Source of the DNA: AC-32 sp963704005
GTDB lineage: Bacteria > Actinomycetota > Thermoleophilia > Gaiellales > Gaiellaceae
Assembly (NCBI GenBank): GCA_963704005.1
Contig: CAVPGJ010000004.1
Span: forward strand, 372,001-436,000
Length of the DNA stretch: 64,000 nt
Reading direction: 5' to 3'
A program made the position numbers and the translations under genes. Below the pieces are notes generated by a model that saw only the letters and a program-made list of their open reading frames with translations, was not told the origin of the DNA and did not search any database. How positions within the stretch are numbered: position 1 is the first letter of the stretch; the number at the start of each line of letters is the position of its first letter. Positions 16,901 through 24,330 of the stretch are shown here, in pieces.

Positions 16901-18180
16901 TCACGAACAACGTGAACGCCGCCTCGCCGATCTGGCAGAAGTTCACGGCCGGCCTGCCGAGCGCGATGATCTGGGACATGCAGATCGACCGCGGAGCGAC
17001 GGCGCTGTCGCTCTGGACGCGCGGACGCGGGGCCTACGCATGGCCGCTCCCCAACGCGCCGTTCAACCGGTTCGACCAGACGATCACGTTCGGGCCGCTC
17101 GCCGACCGGCCCTACACGGCGCCCGACTTCGACGTCTCGGCAACGGCCTCGTCAGGCCTGCCCGTCTCGTTCAGCGCCGGTGCCAACGGGACGTGCGCGG
17201 TGAGCGGCAACACCGTCCACATCGTGCACTACGGGGTCTGCACGATCACCGCGTCGCAGCCCGGGAACGCGAACTACAACCCGGCTCCGGACGTCCCGCA
17301 GTCGTTCGACATCACCGACTCCGTGGCGCCGGTGACGACCGCGACGCTCACGCCCGGCCTCCACAACGGCTGGTACGCCTCGCCGACGCTGACCCTGACC
17401 GGCGACGACGGCGCGGGCGGCTCCGGCATCGCGCACACGTTCTACTCGCTGGACGGCGGTTCCTCGACGACCTACTCCGGCCCGATCTCGGGCTTCAGCA
17501 CCGGCAACCACTTCGTCCAGTTCCACTCGGTCGACGTCGCCGGGAACGTCGAGTCGACGAAGCTGATCGCGTTCAAGGTCGACGCGGACAAGCCGAACGT
17601 CATGGTCTCCGCGCCGAAGGAGGGCGCGGTGTACAAGGTCGGCAAGGTCGTGAAGGCGAAGTTCAAGTGCTCCGACAAGCAGACCGGTTCGGGCATCGAC
17701 AGCTGCGTCGGCACCGTCCCCAACGGCTCGCCGATCGATACCTCGCTCGGCGCGCACACGTTCACGGTGACCGGCACTGATGTGGCCGGCAACGTGACGA
17801 CGCTCACGCGCCACTACAGCGTCCACTACGCCTGGAACGGCTTCTTCGCCCCGGTCAAGAACGAGGGCAGCGGCCTGAACCTGGTGCACGCGGGCGACCT
17901 GATCAAGCTCGGCTTCGGCATCAACGGCAACCACGGCCTCTCGATCCTGGCCGCCGGCTCGCCGAGCTCGGTGCCGGTGACCTGCCCCTCGGACTCGCTG
18001 TTCCTGGTCTCGGGAGCCCACGAGGGCACCCCCACCGGCCTCTTCTACGGAGCCAGCTCCTCGCACTATTCCTACGGCTGGCAGACCGACCCGGCCTGGG
18101 CCGGCACCTGCCGCCGCTTCAGCCTCTCGCTGAACGACGGCACGCCCGCGCACACGGCCGTCTTCGACTTCTTCGCCTAG
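13936..18180 (+). CDS. HTH - transmembrane - beta-propeller - Ig - PxKF fusion protein
   Basis: 1414 residues in one uninterrupted frame. Residues 12-58 are a MerR/excisionase-type HTH (L-N-V-R-E-A-A-R-V-L-G-V-H-E-N-T-V-R-N-W-E, then G-S-G-Y-R-R-F). After a 35-residue charged linker comes one membrane helix (94-112). Residues about 200-1040 contain BNR/sortilin-like propeller repeats (S-T-D-G-G-A-H-W, S-Y-D-G-G-T-N-W, S-T-D-G-G-A-T-W). Then follow an MBG/Ig-like domain (about 1048-1128), an OmpL47-like domain (1131-1216), an Ig-like domain (1218-1296) and a PxKF domain (1297-1413). The layout implies a membrane-tethered DNA-binding protein with a large external sensor. Alternatively Met89 (14200), preceded by GGGAGGGACGG, starts a separate secreted protein. 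GTG 13936 has GGGAGGGG upstream. Its C-terminus and terminator are duplicated at 41.4 kb. Confidence 0.75.
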   Translation: MGERRKLDKGWLNVREAARVLGVHENTVRNWEARGLLRAVRLPGSGYRRFAVEEVERLRAEMDGQEREGRSWLDRHVRGISSRAGEGRMFRMRITWVLLAGAAVAAVLLVAGSRHGAGSSPSAAPAHYMPVPGGDVGEQLDTMDSYWNTRLTYPTGNYNPAWLRHAAAQAKAIPSGIPAGRQVTGRASAHGTSSLSPSGFVALGPAPERMTGCGNCFDYTQTEGRINAMVADPTTTTPGAITAYAATVGGGVWKTTNCCSASTTWAVTTDDPLIAAIAIDTLTIDPNDHNTVYAGTGDLNYGSFSMGSQGVLKSTDGGAHWTVLGASVFGPGYGEPAGQFPQYDAVGKVRVDPNNSQNVVAGTKKGLFLSYDGGTNWTGPCVTNAFSTQRQDITGLELSSMGGGVTRILAAVGVRGFATTVQYDLGANGANGLYSGTMPASGCPSFTSIAGNANGFVFGTAVTGSPYTTGANLNAGSGDPYVSTTSGDQLGRIDIAVAPSNPNTIYAQVQSIAPNNNSGCGNTNGCELGVFASTDGGATWSFMAGSAGGSLRNCVGTNTSGNPGDYPQNWYDQGIAVDPNNPDRLFVDTYDVWLATRTGTAFTNLTCGYNGSSAANHVVHVDQHALAFLPGSSSTLLVGSDGGAFGTTNADAASASPVTRPTFFNMDLGLNTIEFYSGDISGNFATSASPSTAGGAQDNAPSVGSFPGGPGGPVQWQLVTGGDGFYARIDPVGNGTNPRYFVGNNSGGLSRCTSTTCLTSGSSYSSVRGSWTGDTQSFIFPFDLFHGGIPGGDDCAAAGTPGGCGHLIGGTTRVWETIAGGNATMNSASWYVTNNPSTQNMTKGTLGNRSFINQVKYSPKWSRVAIVGTNDANVWIGFNLGTGTAGQANWVNVTGGNAVLPNRPVLGIALDPSSPDVGTEVGYAALGGFNANTPSQPGHVYQVSCSSSCTSFSWLDKSGNLPDIPVDSVIVNPNFPQQVFAGTDFGLYFTNNVNAASPIWQKFTAGLPSAMIWDMQIDRGATALSLWTRGRGAYAWPLPNAPFNRFDQTITFGPLADRPYTAPDFDVSATASSGLPVSFSAGANGTCAVSGNTVHIVHYGVCTITASQPGNANYNPAPDVPQSFDITDSVAPVTTATLTPGLHNGWYASPTLTLTGDDGAGGSGIAHTFYSLDGGSSTTYSGPISGFSTGNHFVQFHSVDVAGNVESTKLIAFKVDADKPNVMVSAPKEGAVYKVGKVVKAKFKCSDKQTGSGIDSCVGTVPNGSPIDTSLGAHTFTVTGTDVAGNVTTLTRHYSVHYAWNGFFAPVKNEGSGLNLVHAGDLIKLGFGINGNHGLSILAAGSPSSVPVTCPSDSLFLVSGAHEGTPTGLFYGASSSHYSYGWQTDPAWAGTCRRFSLSLNDGTPAHTAVFDFFA

Positions 18181-18188
18181 AGCTGTGA

Positions 18189-18220
18189 CCCGGGGGAGCG
18201 GCGCGAGCCGCTCCCCCGGG
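18189..18220 (+). terminator. Rho-independent-like hairpin, perfect 14-bp stem
   Basis: CCCGGGGGAGCGGC, loop GCGA, GCCGCTCCCCCGGG, eight bases after the stop of the 1414-residue gene and before the convergent exporter stop. There is no U-tract, as is common in GC-rich actinobacteria. A second copy follows the S53 gene at 41419. Confidence 0.75.
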
Positions 18221-18226
18221 CTCCGA

Positions 18227-19699
18227 TTACGCCGCTTCCTGCGCGGGAGCGAGGTCGAGGGCGGCGACCTCAGCGGTGGACGAGGCGTGCGGCTCGATCA
18301 GCAGCGCCGCCAGCACGGCCGCGAGGGCGGCCAGCCCGGCGAGGACGTAGAAGGTGATCTGGAAGCCGTAGGTCAGCGCGGGGCCGTCGAGTGGCGAGGC
18401 GCCCGGGTGCGCGCTGACGTAGTGACCGGTGAAGGTGGTCGCGATCGTCGAAGCGGCCGCAAGGCCGACCGCTCCGCCGATCTGCTGGGTCGTGTTCAGC
18501 AGGCCTGACGCGACGCCCGCGTCAGCTTCCTGGACGCCCATCAGTGCAGCGATGGTCAGCGGGATGAAGCTGAAGGCCAGGCCGATCGCGCTCAACACGA
18601 AGGCCGGGAAGAGATCCCAGAAGTAATGGCCGTCGGCCGGCAGCTGCGCCAGCAGGACGAGCGCGGCCGCCGAGATCACCAGGCCGACCGGGAGCACGCG
18701 CCGGACGCCGACCCGCGTGACCAGGTTCTGGGCGACCCCGGCGAGCGCGATGATCGTCAGCGTCAGCGGCAGGTACGCGACGCCGGTCTTGAGCGCGGAG
18801 TAGTGGAGCACCTGCTGCATGTAGAGGGTGCCGAGGAAGAACTGCGAGAAGAGCGCGGTACCGAGGAGGAAGGACGTCACGTTCGCGCCGGTGAGCGTGC
18901 GCAGGCGGAAGATCCGCATCGGCAGCAGCGGCGCCTTCGAGCGCAGCTCGATCGCCACGAAGGAGAGGACCAGCGCGGCCGAGCCCACGAGGAGGCCGAT
19001 CGTCTGCGCGCTGCCCCAGCCGATCTCGGTCGCGCGGGTCATCGCGTAGACGAGGAGCATCAGACCGCTCGTCACCGTGGCGGCGCCCGCGAAGTCGAAG
19101 TGCCGGTGGCCCAGCTCGGCGCGGCTCTCGCGCAGGAGGAACGGGGCGGCAACGAGGAGCGCGGCGCCGACCGGGACGTTGATGAAGAAGATCCACGACC
19201 AGTCGAGCGCGGTCGTCAGGAAGCCGCCGAGCAGGACGCCGGCGGCGGCTCCGCTTCCCGAGACCGCGCCCCAGACTCCGAGCGCGATGTTGCGCTCGCG
19301 GCCCTCCGCGAAGGTCGTCGTCAGGATCGAGAGCGCCGCGGGGGCGAGCAGCGCGCCGCCGAGCCCCTGCGTCGCGCGGAAGGCGATGAGAGACGCCTCC
19401 GACCACGCGAAGCCGGCGAGCAGCGAGCTCAACGTGAAGAGCGCCACGCCGGCCAGGAACAGCCGGCGGCGGCCGAGCAGGTCGGCCATCCTGCCCCCGA
19501 GGAGGAGGACGCCGCCGAACATGATCGCGTAGGCGGTGATGACCCATTGCAGGCTCTGCTCGCTGAAGTGGAGGTCGGTCTTGATCGACGGAAGCGCGAC
19601 GTTCACGATCGCGACGTCGAGGACGACCATGAACTGGGCGGCGACGAGAACCCCCAGCGCGATCCAGCGGCGGTCTGTGGACTGAGCTCGTGGCGACAT
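18227..19699 (-). CDS. MFS multidrug exporter, DHA2 (EmrB/QacA) family
   Basis: 490 residues with about 14 membrane helices. Family features: the first-helix motif D-V-A-I-V-N-V-A-L-P-S-I, the loop 2-3 motif G-G-R-M-A-D-L-L-G-R-R-R, and the helix-5 antiporter motif around G-S-G-A-A-A-G-V-L-L-G-G. It would expel drugs or metabolites in exchange for protons. Start ATG 19699 is preceded by AAGAGG. It is transcribed from a strong minus promoter (TTGACA, 19771-19766) divergent from a MarR gene, the classic arrangement of a repressed efflux pump. The substrate is unknown. Confidence 0.92.
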   Translation of the reverse strand: MSPRAQSTDRRWIALGVLVAAQFMVVLDVAIVNVALPSIKTDLHFSEQSLQWVITAYAIMFGGVLLLGGRMADLLGRRRLFLAGVALFTLSSLLAGFAWSEASLIAFRATQGLGGALLAPAALSILTTTFAEGRERNIALGVWGAVSGSGAAAGVLLGGFLTTALDWSWIFFINVPVGAALLVAAPFLLRESRAELGHRHFDFAGAATVTSGLMLLVYAMTRATEIGWGSAQTIGLLVGSAALVLSFVAIELRSKAPLLPMRIFRLRTLTGANVTSFLLGTALFSQFFLGTLYMQQVLHYSALKTGVAYLPLTLTIIALAGVAQNLVTRVGVRRVLPVGLVISAAALVLLAQLPADGHYFWDLFPAFVLSAIGLAFSFIPLTIAALMGVQEADAGVASGLLNTTQQIGGAVGLAAASTIATTFTGHYVSAHPGASPLDGPALTYGFQITFYVLAGLAALAAVLAALLIEPHASSTAEVAALDLAPAQEAA

Positions 19700-19735
19700 G
19701 GAAACCTCTTTTCTTCGGAAACGCTTCATGCTCAC

Positions 19736-19771
19736 AATCGTTTTATACAGCATACGATTCTGTCTTGTCAA
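19736..19771 (-). promoter_or_regulatory. Exporter promoter with overlapping MarR-type operator
   Basis: On the minus strand TTGACA (plus 19766-19771) is 18 bases from TATAAA (plus 19742-19747). A dyad AATCGT-N12-ACGATT (19736-19759) covers the -10 element and part of the spacer, a suitable place for the adjacent MarR protein to block transcription. The region is AT-rich compared with everything around it. Confidence 0.6.
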
Positions 19772-19792
19772 ATATCATGGATCTGCTATGAT
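19765..19792 (+). promoter_or_regulatory. Leaderless promoter of the MarR gene
   Basis: TTGTCA (19765-19770), 16 bases, TATGAT (19787-19792), then six bases to the ATG at 19799. The transcription start would coincide with the start codon, and no Shine-Dalgarno is present. The -35 box overlaps the divergent exporter -35 box, so the two promoters compete. Confidence 0.6.
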
Positions 19793-19798
19793 CGCGAC

Positions 19799-20287
19799 AT
19801 GGCAACAAGTGCAGATGTGCGCAAGCCGCAGCTGCTGCAGGCGCCGACGGCGGGGATGCTCCTCGTCAAGATCGGGCGCGCAGCCGAGCGCTGGTTCACC
19901 GACGCCCTGAAGCCGATCGGGCTGACGCCGCGCCACTTCGGCGTGCTCTACGAGCTACGGGCCCGGCCGACGAGCCAGCAGGCGCTGATCGAGACGATCG
20001 GCGTCGATCCCAGCAAGCTGGTCGGCCTGCTCAACGACCTCGAGGCCGACGGGCTCATCGTGCGCCGTCGCGACCCGGAGGACCGCCGCCGGCACATCGT
20101 CGAGGTCTCGAAGGAAGGGCGCGCGCGCCTGGCGGCCGCCGAGAAGGCCGCGGCCGAGGTCGAGGGCCGGCTCTTCGCCTCGCTCGACGAGGGGCGGCGG
20201 GCCGAGCTCCTGCGCGCCCTGGCACAGGTCGCCGACAGCACCGCGATCCTCCAGGGCTGCCTCGAGCTTCTCTACGGCGACGAGTAG
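19799..20287 (+). CDS. MarR family transcriptional regulator
   Basis: 162 residues. The winged helix is clear: L-T-P-R-H-F-G-V-L-Y-E-L, Q-Q-A-L-I-E-T-I-G-V-D-P-S-K-L-V-G-L-L-N-D-L-E, then the wing R-R-D-P-E-D-R-R-R-H-I-V-E-V. It probably represses its divergent MFS exporter and itself through the dyad at 19736-19759, with a drug-like ligand relieving repression (inference from family behaviour). The ATG chosen is the one matched by the -10 box six bases upstream. Confidence 0.9.
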   Translation: MATSADVRKPQLLQAPTAGMLLVKIGRAAERWFTDALKPIGLTPRHFGVLYELRARPTSQQALIETIGVDPSKLVGLLNDLEADGLIVRRRDPEDRRRHIVEVSKEGRARLAAAEKAAAEVEGRLFASLDEGRRAELLRALAQVADSTAILQGCLELLYGDE

Positions 20288-20304
20288 CTGCGGGCTTTCC
20301 GCAG
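20288..20304 (+). terminator. Small hairpin CTGCGG-GCTTT-CCGCAG after marR
   Basis: A 6-bp stem with a 5-base loop placed directly after the MarR stop codon (it shares no bases with it). Short for a terminator. Related hairpins with similar loops lie at 24244, 27982 and 56908. Confidence 0.4.
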
Positions 20305-20360
20305 AGGGGATCCGTGCCCGGCCGGATGCCGTGCGGCTCGACGAGGCCGACCATCCGACC

Positions 20361-21023
20361 ATGCAGCGGACCTACGGAGTCGTCTGGCGCGAAGGCGCGT
20401 CCGAGCTTGCGACCGGCAAGCTGGAGCTCCTGGCCTCGGGCGTGAGGCTCGAGGGCCTTGAGGGCACTTGCGAGATCGCGTACGGCGGGGTCTCCGGCGT
20501 ACACGTCGGGCGTCGGCCGGAAGAACGAATCGACGGGCGTCCGTCGATCGTGCTCGAACGGTTCGGAGGTCCCCCGGTTACCATCGCCACCGTGGCACAA
20601 CCCAGCCTGGTGGGCGAGATCGCCGAGCGGCTCGCGGCGCTCCAGCTCGGAGCGTCCGCGCCGCGCAGCATCGCGCTCGTGGTGCCGCTGAAGCCGGGCT
20701 CACGAGAGGCCGTCCGCGAGCTGCTGGCCGAGGGCCCGCCGTTCGATGCGGAGCAGCTGCCGGGCCTCGAGCGCCACGAGGTGTTCGTCTCGGACGACCA
20801 GGCGATCTTCGTCTTCCAGTCGAGCGCGGGGGTCGACGCGTTCGCCGCCCGGCTGGTCGATCCCGACCTCCTTCAGGCCGCGCTCGCCTGGCGTGAGCAC
20901 GCCGCCGGGCCGCTGGGCGTCGCCGAGGGCGTCTATTCCTGGACGCGTAGCGAGGAGCCGGAGGAGCTCTCGTTCCTGCCGACGCCGGGCCCCGGCGACA
21001 GCGACGGCGGCGACATCTACTAA
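20361..21023 (+). CDS. Uncharacterised protein with C-terminal dimeric alpha/beta-like domain
   Basis: 220 residues from ATG 20361 (the frame also opens at GTG 20331). The N-terminal half is beta-rich (Y-G-V-V-W-R-E-G, K-L-E-L-L-A-S-G-V-R-L) and resembles a PH-like or barrel fold. The C-terminal half (S-I-A-L-V-V-P-L-K-P-G-S-R-E-A-V-R-E-L, then a strand V-F-V-S-D-D-Q-A-I-F-V-F) looks like an antibiotic-biosynthesis-monooxygenase/dimeric alpha-beta barrel domain. No catalytic residues identified. Function unknown. It converges on the cupin gene, separated by the long palindrome. Confidence 0.6.
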   Translation: MQRTYGVVWREGASELATGKLELLASGVRLEGLEGTCEIAYGGVSGVHVGRRPEERIDGRPSIVLERFGGPPVTIATVAQPSLVGEIAERLAALQLGASAPRSIALVVPLKPGSREAVRELLAEGPPFDAEQLPGLERHEVFVSDDQAIFVFQSSAGVDAFAARLVDPDLLQAALAWREHAAGPLGVAEGVYSWTRSEEPEELSFLPTPGPGDSDGGDIY

Positions 21024-21025
21024 CC

Positions 21026-21189
21026 AGGAGGGCTTGACGAAACCCGGTCTGTGCCGTCGGGCCGCGCTGCCCGCCCCGAGGCCACGTCCTCAGTCGTCCC
21101 TGTAGCAACCACTACAGGGACTCCCTGCGTCCTTGCCTCGGAACGGCCATCGCAACCCGACGACGAGCAGGGTTCCGCCAAGCCCTCCT
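21026..21189 (-). repeat. 164-bp imperfect palindrome between convergent genes
   Basis: The whole intergenic stretch folds back on itself. Outer arms AGGAGGGCTTG (21026-21036) and CAAGCCCTCCT (21179-21189) are perfect; the core GTCCCTGTAG-CAACCA-CTACAGGGAC (21096-21121) is perfect; between them CGTCGGG and CCGAGGC blocks also pair. At least six of the mismatches become G-U pairs only in minus-strand RNA, pointing to a structured 3' end of the cupin transcript. It could act as terminator or stabiliser, or be the remnant of a MITE. No second copy was noticed in the window. Confidence 0.6.
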
Positions 21190-21529
21190 AGCGCTTCTCG
21201 AAGATCACGAGCACGCTCAGCTGCTCGTAGCCCACGAAGCGGTGCTCGGCGCCCGCCGGCACGAACACCGCGTGCCCCTCGCGCAGCTCGAGCCGCTCGT
21301 CCTCGACCTCGAGCACGCCGCTCCCCTCGAGCACGACGTAGACCTCGTCGTCCTCGTGCGGCTGCTGGCGATCGGGCTCGGGTGCGACGAGGACGTAGAC
21401 GCCGAGCTCGACGCTCTCGGAGCGGTGGACGACCTCGTAGCCGCCGTTTCCCGCGGCGAGGCGCTTCTTGGCGCCCTCGATGTCGAACGGGTGCGCTGGG
21501 GGTAGTGGCCCTTCCATCCCGGGGAGCAT
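21188..21529 (-). CDS. Cupin-domain protein
   Basis: 113 residues. Cupin motif 1 is recognisable as H-E-D-D-E-V-Y-V-V-L-E-G-S-G followed by a strand; motif 2 as G-H-A-V-F-V-P-A-G-A-E-H-R-F. The metal ligands H, E and H are present (motif 1 has H-E-D-D-E instead of HxH, so metal content is uncertain). The ATG overlaps the stop of the upstream fusion gene (TAATG), so it is translationally coupled to it. Substrate unknown. Confidence 0.8.
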   Translation of the reverse strand: MLPGMEGPLPPAHPFDIEGAKKRLAAGNGGYEVVHRSESVELGVYVLVAPEPDRQQPHEDDEVYVVLEGSGVLEVEDERLELREGHAVFVPAGAEHRFVGYEQLSVLVIFEKR

Positions 21530-24183
21530 TACCACGTCTTGGGGGAGCGGTGCGGCTCGGCCGGCGCCAGGCGGATGCGCGCGTCGACCGCGACGCAGCC
21601 GTCCGGGAGCGCGACGACCGGGTTGAGATCGAGCTCGGCCACCTCCGGCTGATCCTCCGCGAGCGCGGAAAGACGCAGCACCAGGTCGACGAGCGCCTCG
21701 GCGTCGGCGGGCCGCGTGCCGCGGAAGCCGCGCACCAGGCGGCCGGCCTTGCCGGCGTGCACCAGCTCGCGCGCGTCGACGTCGGTCAGCGGGGCGAGCC
21801 TGAAACCGGCGTCGCCGATCAGCTCGGCGAGCACGCCGCCGGGGCCGAAGGCGACCAGCGGGCCGAAGACGGGGTCCTGGACGGCGCCGGCGAGCAGCTC
21901 GGCGCCGCCGCTCAGGTAGGGCTGCAGGATCACCGGCGGGCCGATCCGCTCGACCGCCGCTTCCACCTGCTCCTCGTCGCGGAGATCGAGGGCGACCCCG
22001 CCGCTCTCGGTCTTGTGCGCGCCGGCGACCGCGGTCTTGACGACCACGGGGAAGCCGAGCTCCCGCGCGGCGTCCAGCGCCTCCGCGGCGCTGTCGGCGT
22101 GAAGCTCGGGGACGAGCGGCACGCCGTACGCCTCGAGCAGCCGCCGGGTCGCCTCCGGGGAGAGCCAGCCCTCGCCGGACTCCTCGACGGCGCGCCTCGC
22201 CGAGGCGCGGTCGATCCCGTCGAGCGCCGGCACCTGGCCCGCGGGTTGCCGCAGCCAGTCGGCGCGGGAGGCGGCGAGTCCCAGCGCGCGTGCCGCCGAC
22301 TCCGGATAGGGGAAGCTCGCCACCGGGGAGCCGGGCTCCAACAGCGTGGCCGGCGTTCCCTCGGCGCTCATCACGACCGCCAGCACCGGCTTGCCCGGGC
22401 TCGCGTCCGCGACGGCCTGGCGGATCGCATCGGCGACCTCGTCGGCGCCCGCCACGACCGGCGGCACGAACAGGACGATCAGCGCGTCGAGCCGCTTGTC
22501 GGCGAGCAGCGGCGGGATCGCAGCCAGGTAGGTCGCGGCCGTCGCCGAGCCGAGCATGTCGACCGGGTTCGCGAGGCTCGCGTCGGCGGGGAAGAGCCCC
22601 GCGAGGGCGGCGTGCGTCTCCTCGCCCAGCTCGGGCAGCTCGAGGCCGGCCTTCTCGCAGGCGTCTGCGCAGAGGATCCCGAGCCCACCGGCGTTGGTCA
22701 GGACGCCGACGCGCCGGCCGTGGGGGAGTGGCTGGCTCGAGAGCAGCGAGGCGGCGTCGACGAGCTCCACGAGCGTCTCGGCGCGCAGCACGCCCGCCTG
22801 GTGGAAGAGCGCGTCCACCGCCGTGTCCGAGCCCGCGAGCGCGGCGGTGTGAGAGCTGGCGGCCTTCGCCCCGGCGTTCGTCGTCCCCGCCTTGAGCGCG
22901 AGGATCGGCTTGCGCCTGGCCACGCGCCGGGCGAGCCGGCTGAACTTGGTCGGGTTGCCGAACGACTCGAGGTAGAGCAGCACGACCTGTGACGCCTCGT
23001 CGTCCTCCCACCACTCGAGCAGGTCGTTCGAGGAGACGTCGGCCTTGTTCCCGACGGAGACGAAGGCCGAGAAGCCGAGGCGCCGCTCCGCGGCCTTCTC
23101 GAGCAGTGCCAGCCCCAGCGCGCCGCTCTGCGAAGAGAAGGCGATCGGGCCCGCCGGCAGCGGCCGGGGGCCGAAGGTTGCGTTCAAGCCCAGTGGCGGG
23201 ATGGCGATACCGAGGCAGTTGGGACCGACGAGCCGGCCGCCGTGCGCGCGCACGAGCTCCAGCAGGCGGTCCTGCCGGTCGACGCCTTCGCCGCCCACCT
23301 CGGCGAAACCGGACGAGATCACGCACACCGCCTTGACGCCGTTCTCGAGAGCCGACTCGGCGGAGGCGAGCACATGGGGCGCAGGCAGGCAGATGACCGC
23401 CAGGTCGACGGTCTCCGGCAGCTCGTCGAACGAGCGGTAGCCGCGCACCCCGCCGACCGGCTCCCCGTCGCGGTTGACCGGGTAGGCGGCGCCCACGAAG
23501 TCCGCCGTGATCACGTTGCGGAAGAGCTCGCCGCCGATCGAGCCGCGCCGGCGCGAGGCGCCGACCACGGCCAGCGAACGCGGGGCGAAGAACGGCTGGA
23601 GCGAGGCGGTGACCGCCACGTGGTCGCGCTCGTCGACCCGCGCGCGGAACATCTCGGTCGGCGCGATCGGGAAGCGCACCTCGATCTCGCCGCCGCCGAG
23701 CTCGCGAACGGCTTCGAAGCCGGCGTCGCGGAAGACGCTGAGCATCGCCGCGTTGTCGGGCAGGACTTCGGCGACGAAGCGCTCGATCCCGGCGGCGGCC
23801 GCGCGCTCCGCGAGCTGCTCGAGCAGCCGCGTCCCGATCCCGCGGCCCTGGAGCTCGTCGGCGACCGCGAAGGCGACTTCCGCCGCAGTCTCGTCCCGCA
23901 GGCGGAGGTACTCGGCCACCGCGACGACCTCGTCGCCGGCCACGCCCACCAGCACCCCGCGCTCGTGCCAGTCGGGGTCGAGGAAGTGCTCGACCAGCGA
24001 GCGCTCGACCCGGCGGATGCCGTGGAAGCGCTGGTAGAAGCTCCGCTCGGAGAGGCCCGAGAAGAAGGCCTCGAGCGCCTCGGCATCAGCGGCCAGCGGT
24101 GCGCGCAGTCGCAGCGTCGAGCCGTCCCGGAGGATGACGTCGGCGGTCGAGGTCACCGGAGAGATGGTGGTCGAGTCAGGCAT
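21529..24183 (-). CDS. GNAT acetyltransferase / ADP-forming acyl-CoA synthetase fusion
   Basis: 884 residues. Residues 1-165 are a GNAT domain with the acetyl-CoA loop L-Q-G-R-G-I-G-T-R-L. Residues about 185-320 form a CoA-binding Rossmann domain (L-A-V-V-G-A-S-R-R-R-G-S-I-G-G), about 330-610 the succinyl-CoA-ligase-like domains with the phosphorylatable His in S-S-H-T-A-A-L-A-G, and about 650-884 an ATP-grasp domain. The architecture is that of protein lysine acetyltransferases of the Pat/PatZ type, with the GNAT domain N-terminal as in some actinobacteria. Whether the synthetase half is active or acts as an acyl-CoA sensor is not evident. The downstream cupin is coupled. Confidence 0.88.
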   Translation of the reverse strand: MPDSTTISPVTSTADVILRDGSTLRLRAPLAADAEALEAFFSGLSERSFYQRFHGIRRVERSLVEHFLDPDWHERGVLVGVAGDEVVAVAEYLRLRDETAAEVAFAVADELQGRGIGTRLLEQLAERAAAAGIERFVAEVLPDNAAMLSVFRDAGFEAVRELGGGEIEVRFPIAPTEMFRARVDERDHVAVTASLQPFFAPRSLAVVGASRRRGSIGGELFRNVITADFVGAAYPVNRDGEPVGGVRGYRSFDELPETVDLAVICLPAPHVLASAESALENGVKAVCVISSGFAEVGGEGVDRQDRLLELVRAHGGRLVGPNCLGIAIPPLGLNATFGPRPLPAGPIAFSSQSGALGLALLEKAAERRLGFSAFVSVGNKADVSSNDLLEWWEDDEASQVVLLYLESFGNPTKFSRLARRVARRKPILALKAGTTNAGAKAASSHTAALAGSDTAVDALFHQAGVLRAETLVELVDAASLLSSQPLPHGRRVGVLTNAGGLGILCADACEKAGLELPELGEETHAALAGLFPADASLANPVDMLGSATAATYLAAIPPLLADKRLDALIVLFVPPVVAGADEVADAIRQAVADASPGKPVLAVVMSAEGTPATLLEPGSPVASFPYPESAARALGLAASRADWLRQPAGQVPALDGIDRASARRAVEESGEGWLSPEATRRLLEAYGVPLVPELHADSAAEALDAARELGFPVVVKTAVAGAHKTESGGVALDLRDEEQVEAAVERIGPPVILQPYLSGGAELLAGAVQDPVFGPLVAFGPGGVLAELIGDAGFRLAPLTDVDARELVHAGKAGRLVRGFRGTRPADAEALVDLVLRLSALAEDQPEVAELDLNPVVALPDGCVAVDARIRLAPAEPHRSPKTW

Positions 24184-24243
24184 CTTCCTGAGAGTGTCGT
24201 CCGGACGCCGCCGGTTGCCATCGGAGACCGGCCGAAAGGCGAC

Positions 24244-24258
24244 TGCGGGTTTTCCGCG
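24244..24258 (+). promoter_or_regulatory. TGCGGGTTTTCCGCG motif upstream of universal stress gene
   Basis: Shares the 12-base core TGCGGG(C/T)TTTCC with intergenic sites at 20289 and 27982. It lies 73 bases before the ATG at 24331 and can form a 4-bp hairpin. Function unknown; recurrence is the only argument. Confidence 0.25.
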
Positions 24259-24330
24259 CCGAGATCAGGCCCGCTGCGGATGGCGGCGGGTCGCCGCGCA
24301 TCGATCATGCGATAGGACAAGGAGATGACC

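Noticed and set aside
21133..22992. 619-residue plus-strand frame opposite the GNAT/synthetase fusion
   Set aside because: Arg-rich shadow of a well supported minus-strand gene; no domain recognisable.
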